A stretch of 36,395 nucleotides of DNA from a virus: IMG/VR virus record IMGVR_UViG_3300014501_000043, positions 1-36,395 of that record; one strand, 5' to 3'. This document shows positions 31,885 to 36,395 of this stretch, in pieces. A program made the translations under genes and the position numbers. The notes beneath the pieces were generated by a model that saw only the letters and a program-made list of their open reading frames with translations, was not told the origin of the DNA and did no database searches. The stretch's first letter is position 1, and the number at the start of each line of letters is the position of its first letter.

Positions 31885-32357
31885 ACCAAAAAATTAATTT
31901 ACAAGGTGAAGCAACGCCAGGCTATTTCAATCTCTCAACAGACCTATCGCATCTTTTAAGCATTAAAGATCCCCCAGATCACACTGAATTTTCAGCGGGT
32001 TCTTGGGAAAAGATACCATGTGATGATAATTTCGCAGAAGAGATTATTTTTTCTCCCCCAATCAATGTTTTAAGTCCGGAAAAAATCACTAGTACACTTT
32101 TACACTGGCTAAGTAAACTTAAAAAAAGCGGCGTTTTAAAGTGTCATTTAATCGATATTAAACGTGTGGGCAAAGCTGCTTATAATGGTTTGGGCTTACA
32201 AGAATTAGACCAATTAATATTTGGTGGAGTTGATAGACCGTTTCATTCGCTTGTTGATTCTAAAATATTCGAAAAGGTCTTGCAATCATTAGGTTTTCAA
32301 TTGGAAGTTATTTCGCATCAAGGTTTTATTACGACAATAGAGGCTTCTAAATGTTAA
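31881..32357 (+). CDS. Degenerate methyltransferase-like protein
   Basis: 158 aa. Seen: INLQGEATPGYFNLSTDLSH in the place of the LNLGCG...PGYINVD opening of glycan-cluster methyltransferases, then EEIIFSPPINVLSPEKITSTLLHWLSKLKKSG and VLKCHLIDI. The Gly-rich SAM loop is lost, so it may be a structural relative. Coupled by overlaps on both sides. Confidence 0.45.
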   Translation: MNQKINLQGEATPGYFNLSTDLSHLLSIKDPPDHTEFSAGSWEKIPCDDNFAEEIIFSPPINVLSPEKITSTLLHWLSKLKKSGVLKCHLIDIKRVGKAAYNGLGLQELDQLIFGGVDRPFHSLVDSKIFEKVLQSLGFQLEVISHQGFITTIEASKC

Positions 32358-33133
32358 ATGTTATTTCTGAATCAAAAGAAGAAAAACCAGAAGAAAATAA
32401 GGATAAGTTAAGAACTACTTGTAAGGGATGCGTTTTTAATTTAAAATATGGGTGTTTTTTGGGAAAAACTATTTACTATGATCGAGTTGATTTAAGTCAA
32501 TATTTAGAAGGGTTTTGCCGATACAAAAGAAGTGAAAAATGGTTAAACCAACTTTTTCCTAAAGGATCACATGGAGAAGCTGGTCAACAAATAGATAAGA
32601 TAAACCAAGAAAATAATAAACTATCCGTTGTGATAATCCATCTAAATAATACAATCGAACAGTTAGAAAAAACCATTAAAAGTTTACTTTGCCACGATAT
32701 CATAAAAGAAGTAGTGGTTATATCAAAAGAAGAAACAGACGATGGACAAAAAGAAATACTTTCACGGTTTTATGATAAAGGATGGCACTGGCAATATCAA
32801 AACCTACAAAAACTAGAAGATATAGATAATTTAGATGATTGTGGTCAAACTACTTGGCGGTTTATGATAGAGTTTGGAATTAAATTAGCTAAAAACCATT
32901 GGTTGGTTCTACTTAATTCTGGCGTAGAAATTAATCAAAATGATCCATCTACACTACTTAATCAGTTGAACTATATAGACAATAGTTATGTTGGATTTTG
33001 GGATTCTTGTGGGCAAAAACAATTGTTCTTTAGTAATGATATTTATAAAGCTATGAAGGGTGACGAAGAACTACCTTGGTTGGAAAAGTTAAGTCAATTT
33101 AGCAACGGGAAAGAGGTTTTATGCAGTCTTTAG
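32351..33133 (+). CDS. GT-A-like protein with N-terminal Cys domain
   Basis: 260 aa. Residues 20-60 hold a four-Cys motif (C24, C27, C35, C56; ending EGFCRYKR). Residues from about 93 resemble a GT-A glycosyltransferase start (LSVVIIHLNNTIEQLEKTIKSLL, KEVVVIS) and NHWLVLLNSGVEI sits where a DxD strand is expected but lacks DxD. Probably a non-standard or inactive GT2 relative. Overlaps the next GT2 gene by 13 bases. Confidence 0.5.
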   Translation: MLNVISESKEEKPEENKDKLRTTCKGCVFNLKYGCFLGKTIYYDRVDLSQYLEGFCRYKRSEKWLNQLFPKGSHGEAGQQIDKINQENNKLSVVIIHLNNTIEQLEKTIKSLLCHDIIKEVVVISKEETDDGQKEILSRFYDKGWHWQYQNLQKLEDIDNLDDCGQTTWRFMIEFGIKLAKNHWLVLLNSGVEINQNDPSTLLNQLNYIDNSYVGFWDSCGQKQLFFSNDIYKAMKGDEELPWLEKLSQFSNGKEVLCSL

Positions 33134-33921
33134 TCCCAAAGCCGCTAAAACTAAAAACCGGGTTAATAACAGCATGTTATAATAATGCGAAGTTTATTCC
33201 AGAGTGTTTTTCGGCGATTTTCGCTCAATCTGTAAAACCAGACATTGTTGTTTTCATAGATGATTGTTCAACTGATGATTCATGGGGAGAAGTTCAGCGG
33301 TTTTTATATGCAGACCCAAGTTGTAAACCGGTTTTTGAACATGATTGTTTTGGGTACGTGTTTTTGTTTCAGGTTCAAAATATCACTATAGCAGGATTTA
33401 AGTTAGACAAGAATGGTGGACCTGCTGTTGCTCGGAATATCGGGTTGAAATACCTACTAGATAAAGTAGACGTTATAGGAATAGCTGATTGCGATGATGT
33501 GTATTATCCAACCAAGATAGAAAAAACCCTTGAAATATTTAAAAAGTATCCTCAGGTTGCTTTGGTCTATTCTGACTACGATACTGAAAACACTACAACC
33601 GGAAAAACCCAGCGAGAATTCAAAGAATGTTATAGTTACCGACGCCTTTTTGAAGAATGCATCGTAAGTAACAACTCATTTTTCCCCGCTACAATTATAG
33701 GTTTAGTGGGTTTTTATGATGAAACTTTACGTGGCCCTGAAGATTATGATATGTGGCTGCGTATAGGCGAAAAAGCTAGCGTTTATCATATTCCCGAATC
33801 TCTTTATAAATACAGAATCCATGGTTCAAATATTACAGTGACAACCCCATCTGAAAAATTCGCCAAGCAAGTTCACTATGTAAAACAAAAAGCTATGAAA
33901 AGAGCAGGTGGAAATGTCTAA
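33121..33921 (+). CDS. GT2 family glycosyltransferase
   Basis: 266 aa. Seen: GLITACYNNAKFIPECFSAI, VVFIDDCSTDDSW, GGPAVARNIGLKY, IADCDDVYYPTK with the DxD motif (123-125), and GPEDYDMWLRIGE, all typical of GT2 inverting enzymes. No membrane segment, so soluble. Likely the most standard sugar transferase in the block. It starts inside the previous gene. Confidence 0.88.
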   Translation: MQSLVPKPLKLKTGLITACYNNAKFIPECFSAIFAQSVKPDIVVFIDDCSTDDSWGEVQRFLYADPSCKPVFEHDCFGYVFLFQVQNITIAGFKLDKNGGPAVARNIGLKYLLDKVDVIGIADCDDVYYPTKIEKTLEIFKKYPQVALVYSDYDTENTTTGKTQREFKECYSYRRLFEECIVSNNSFFPATIIGLVGFYDETLRGPEDYDMWLRIGEKASVYHIPESLYKYRIHGSNITVTTPSEKFAKQVHYVKQKAMKRAGGNV

Positions 33922-34348
33922 ATCAACCCTAGGTTTTGTTCTTGAAGATTTACTACCAACACAAACAGCATATTGCTTAACTTACAACATAAACCGTTAT
34001 TTAAAATCCCACCCTGAAACTGATATCTGTATGTTTCTAATTGATAATGTGCCGCCTTGCATACAGCCCCGGTTTGCCAGATATCACTTAAAGGATGCTT
34101 TTGGGTTCGATGGGTCATTAGTAGCTACTTCGCTAAAAACCGCAGAATCTATTAAGGATTTCACTAGAGCAAGTCGATATTATTATATCACAGATCTAAA
34201 AGACGTGTTTCAACAAGGATTAGAAAACACGCAATATATATTTAGGTCTAAAGACTACCCCGTCAATACAGGTAGAGACTTTCCGGTAGTTGAAGATTAT
34301 AATATAGAGAAAATTTTGGAGTTAACGAATGGCAGAAACAGTAAATGA
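33914..34348 (+). CDS. Hypothetical protein in glycan block
   Basis: 144 aa, not recognised. Alternating strands and helices (TLGFVLEDLLPTQTAYCLTYNI; ETDICMFLID; YYYITDLKDV). The ATG at 33914 is preferred over the GTG at 33908, though spacing to AGGTGG is short. It overlaps neighbours on both sides. A nucleotide-sugar-binding fold is possible, but I cannot support it. Confidence 0.5.
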   Translation: MSKSTLGFVLEDLLPTQTAYCLTYNINRYLKSHPETDICMFLIDNVPPCIQPRFARYHLKDAFGFDGSLVATSLKTAESIKDFTRASRYYYITDLKDVFQQGLENTQYIFRSKDYPVNTGRDFPVVEDYNIEKILELTNGRNSK

Positions 34349-35201
34349 TCTTAGGGAGATTTTAGTTAAAAGCGGCCAATATAGTCAAGATGATCTAAAG
34401 GGAAAATCAAAACCAGAATTAAAGGAAATGGTAGATGTGGTGCGGGCTTCTGGCAAAATACTGGATTCAGCCGAAGCGGTTTTAAACGATGTGAATCAAC
34501 TCGGGCTATTTGAAACGAATCAGGTTATAGATAGCTCGCCTCCACAACCAGAAAAGGTTCCAGAGGTTAAACTGCCCGAAAAACCGCCTATCTTACCTAC
34601 TGATCCTTTATGGTCAGATTATGTCATGGGGTTTTTTACACCAGCCGAACTCGACAATAATAATCCTCGAACCGATGCTCTACGAAGAGTAGCTGAACTT
34701 CTCTTAGGTCCATTTAATATTCTAAGTGAAGTAATTCAATGGCCAGAGTTAGCTAATCGGGCTACTGTAATGGTTAAATTAGAATTTTTACGTGATAAAA
34801 CCACTGGAACTTCTCGTATAGTCAGCGGGGCTGCTGATGTTTCTTCCGTTAATACCGATAGTAAATTTGCAGTACATCCAGTGGCTACAGCAGAGACTAG
34901 GGCAGAAGGCAGGGCACTTCGCAAGGCATTACGCCTAACTAAGGTTCTCGCAGCGGAGGAAACGTATGGTGCGGATAAGGATGAACCTAGTGGGAATGAT
35001 AACCGCATTGAAACTGGTATGACTAATAGTTTAAAAATGATGTGTAATAAAATGGGTATCGATGAAAGTAAGTTATCTGGTTATATGTTTAAGGCTTCTC
35101 AATTGGTTGATTTAACCGCACAACAAGGAAGAGAGATGGGGTTTTTGCTTGGTGATTTTCGCAGCGGTAAGTCCGTCATTCCAGAGGACGTAAAACTTTG
35201 A
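34329..35201 (+). CDS. SAP-like/possible DNA-annealing protein
   Basis: 290 aa. Residues 6-40 read as a short SAP/HeH-type DNA-binding helix pair (LREILVKSG...LKGKSKPELKEMV). After a Pro-rich linker, the core contains ATAETRAEGRALRKALRL and AAEETYG, a pattern like the ET-x-A-x-GRAL signature of Rad52/ERF-type single-strand annealing proteins. That similarity is short, so this is a hypothesis. The gene leads the final nucleotide/replication group. Confidence 0.45.
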   Translation: MAETVNDLREILVKSGQYSQDDLKGKSKPELKEMVDVVRASGKILDSAEAVLNDVNQLGLFETNQVIDSSPPQPEKVPEVKLPEKPPILPTDPLWSDYVMGFFTPAELDNNNPRTDALRRVAELLLGPFNILSEVIQWPELANRATVMVKLEFLRDKTTGTSRIVSGAADVSSVNTDSKFAVHPVATAETRAEGRALRKALRLTKVLAAEETYGADKDEPSGNDNRIETGMTNSLKMMCNKMGIDESKLSGYMFKASQLVDLTAQQGREMGFLLGDFRSGKSVIPEDVKL

Positions 35202-35701
35202 TCAAACAAGAACAAATTCCAGATTTATTAACACAAGCTTACTATGTTGCTTTAGGCAGCAGAGATCCTTCCACACAAAATGGTGCTTTGCTTGTGAATT
35301 CGTGGAATGGGCAAGTTTTACTTTCTGACTATAATAAATTCCCCGATGGGGTTAAAGAAAATATCGTTAGGTGGGAAAGACCATTAAAATATGATATCAT
35401 AGTTCATTCCGAAATTGCCCTATTATCTAAAGCTGCTAGTAAAGGATTGTGTACTACTGGTTTAACGCTGATAAGTCCTTGGCATCCTTGCAATGAGTGT
35501 GCTAAGGCGATAATTCAATCTAAAATTAAAACTGTTATTTGCCATAAACAAGCTATAGATAGAATCCATTATTCTTGGGCCGCTAGATTTGAAATAGCTG
35601 CATTAATGATGAAAGAAGCTGAAATAGAAAAAATTATTTACGATGGAAATTTAAATTTTCCTAGAGAAATTAGATTTCACGAGGAATTATGGAAACCATA
35701 A
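35198..35701 (+). CDS. dCMP deaminase-like cytidine/deoxycytidylate deaminase
   Basis: 167 aa from a TTG start with GAGGA upstream. Seen: VHSEIALL (H70, E72) and PWHPCNEC (C98, C101), the zinc-binding and catalytic HxE...PCxxC set. SRDPSTQNGALLV matches the N-terminal DPSxxVGA-like strand. Known role: dCMP to dUMP for dTTP synthesis. It overlaps the next gene by 13 bases. Confidence 0.85.
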   Translation: MIKQEQIPDLLTQAYYVALGSRDPSTQNGALLVNSWNGQVLLSDYNKFPDGVKENIVRWERPLKYDIIVHSEIALLSKAASKGLCTTGLTLISPWHPCNECAKAIIQSKIKTVICHKQAIDRIHYSWAARFEIAALMMKEAEIEKIIYDGNLNFPREIRFHEELWKP

Positions 35702-36129
35702 ACCAAATAAAAAAACCTTTGTGCTACGTAGCTGGCGGCATGAGAGGATATCCGCAATTCAACTTTCCAGCATTTGATCAAGCACGAGATCTAGGGATTT
35801 CCCTTGGTTTTGATATTATATCTCCAGCAGATATTGATCGCGAAGACCCCGCTCAATTTAGCGAAGAGGAATTTAACGGTGGCAATTTAAAACGAAACCA
35901 AAAGAAAATCAATAGGTTAGTGAAAAAATGTGCTAAACGTGACACTCAGGCAATTTTTAAATGTACACATATAGCAATGTTGCCAAATTGGCAAAAAAGC
36001 ACAGGGGCAAAGGCAGAGTTTTTTCTAGCAAAGTGGTTGGGACTTACAGTTTTAGATGCATTAACATTTAAACCTTTTACTGGGGTTGTTTCAGTTTCTT
36101 ATACGATAGACGATGTAGTTTTTAATTAA
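35689..36129 (+). CDS. DUF4406 protein, nucleoside deoxyribosyltransferase-like
   Basis: 146 aa. Seen: CYVAGGMRGYPQFNFPAFDQA, IISPADIDRED, KRDTQAIFKCTHIAMLPNW and STGAKAEFFLAKWLGLTVLD, the usual order of DUF4406, a relative of nucleoside 2-deoxyribosyltransferases. Often found in phage nucleotide-metabolism clusters. Its substrate is not established. GAGGA precedes the ATG. Confidence 0.8.
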   Translation: METINQIKKPLCYVAGGMRGYPQFNFPAFDQARDLGISLGFDIISPADIDREDPAQFSEEEFNGGNLKRNQKKINRLVKKCAKRDTQAIFKCTHIAMLPNWQKSTGAKAEFFLAKWLGLTVLDALTFKPFTGVVSVSYTIDDVVFN

Positions 36130-36143
36130 AGAAAGAAAATTTT

Positions 36144-36395
36144 ATGAACGAAGAACAATATCAAGAAGCAAAGCCTGTTCAAGTAGAAAAACCAAAAGAT
36201 CTAAGAATTTATCGCCCATATGAAGGTAAGGGTGCCGCCTCGAAATGGCAACTCAGTTTTAAACCAGAAAACCGCTATGATAAATATATCCTGTTCCTTA
36301 CAGCCGCTAAAGAAACTGGGCAAGATGATAAAGGCAACCCAGTGTTTGATTGGGGTAGTGGAAAAACCATTAAGATGAATGAGGCAGATATTGGG
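36144..36395 (+). CDS. Possible ssDNA-binding protein, cut by window end
   Basis: First 84 codons only. Charged start, then RPYEGKGAASKWQLSFKP, DKYILFLTAAKETG, FDWGSGKTIKMNEADIG. This GxGAAxxW...FLxAA...FDW...DIG pattern resembles Whirly/PC4-type ssDNA-binding proteins in phages. Tentative. A weak AAAGA site precedes the ATG. Confidence 0.4.
   Translation, partial: MNEEQYQEAKPVQVEKPKDLRIYRPYEGKGAASKWQLSFKPENRYDKYILFLTAAKETGQDDKGNPVFDWGSGKTIKMNEADIG

Noticed and set aside
717-35008. Scattered minus-strand ORFs of 60-100 codons
   Set aside because: All lie opposite well-supported + strand genes, lack ribosome sites and show no recognisable domains.
1-36395. CRISPR array or tandem direct repeats
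   Set aside because: No regularly spaced repeats were seen; apparent repeats are paralogous Cys or NUMOD3 motifs inside proteins.

Overview
The window looks like a stretch of a large tailed dsDNA phage (or phage-like plasmid) genome. Every convincing gene lies on the + strand. Genes are packed with 1-40 nt gaps or ATGA/TAATG-type overlaps, the DNA is AT-rich, and the content mixes a self-encoded replisome, nucleotide-pool enzymes, many small unknown proteins and many homing endonucleases. I saw no structural (capsid/tail) genes, rRNA, convincing tRNA or CRISPR. The host cannot be read from the sequence. Glycosyltransferase/methyltransferase sets with a PolIII-type polymerase are known from large cyanophages, among others, but that is only a suggestion.

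Layout. (1) 0-2.5 kb: two methyltransferase-like genes and an unknown gene, with HNH endonuclease genes after the first and third. (2) 3.4-8 kb: small unknown genes, several with Cys pairs that could bind zinc, a PD-(D/E)XK-like protein, a mini HExxH protein and a GIY-YIG endonuclease. (3) 8-15.1 kb: RecA-like recombinase, Vsr/DUF559-like nuclease, HNH endonuclease, unknown genes, four overlapping one-helix membrane peptides, DnaB-type helicase, DnaG-type primase, then more one-helix peptides. (4) 15.2-25 kb: a P-loop dNMP kinase-like gene, a dATP/dGTP diphosphohydrolase-like gene, a RecB/Cas4-type nuclease with an Fe-S cysteine set, an AT-hook peptide and a DNA polymerase III alpha encoded as two overlapping genes. 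Three paralogous HNH genes are threaded between them. (5) 25-34.3 kb: three GT4-type glycosyltransferases (two interrupted by LAGLIDADG inteins), a degenerate methyltransferase, a Cys-motif/GT-A-like protein, a GT2 enzyme and a membrane-anchored protein with a caspase/CHAT-like His-Cys pattern. (6) 34.3 kb to the end: a SAP-like/possible annealing protein, a dCMP deaminase-like enzyme, a DUF4406 protein and the start of a possible ssDNA-binding protein.

How it works together (inference): helicase, primase, split PolIII alpha, RecA, nucleases and a possible SSB/annealing pair would form a replication-recombination module. The kinase, pyrophosphohydrolase, deaminase and DUF4406 genes would supply and edit the dNTP pool. 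The glycosyltransferase/methyltransferase block would make a glycan or modify DNA, virion or host surface.

The most striking features are nine homing-type elements (seven free-standing endonuclease genes, two inteins; 8.1 kb, about 22% of the window); a leftover copy of the kinase start codon region upstream of an endonuclease gene; hairpins at endonuclease starts; a two-gene PolIII alpha; an intein that splits a glycosyltransferase donor-site motif; and an octamer, GCGGTTTT, found about 20 times in the backbone but never in a homing element.
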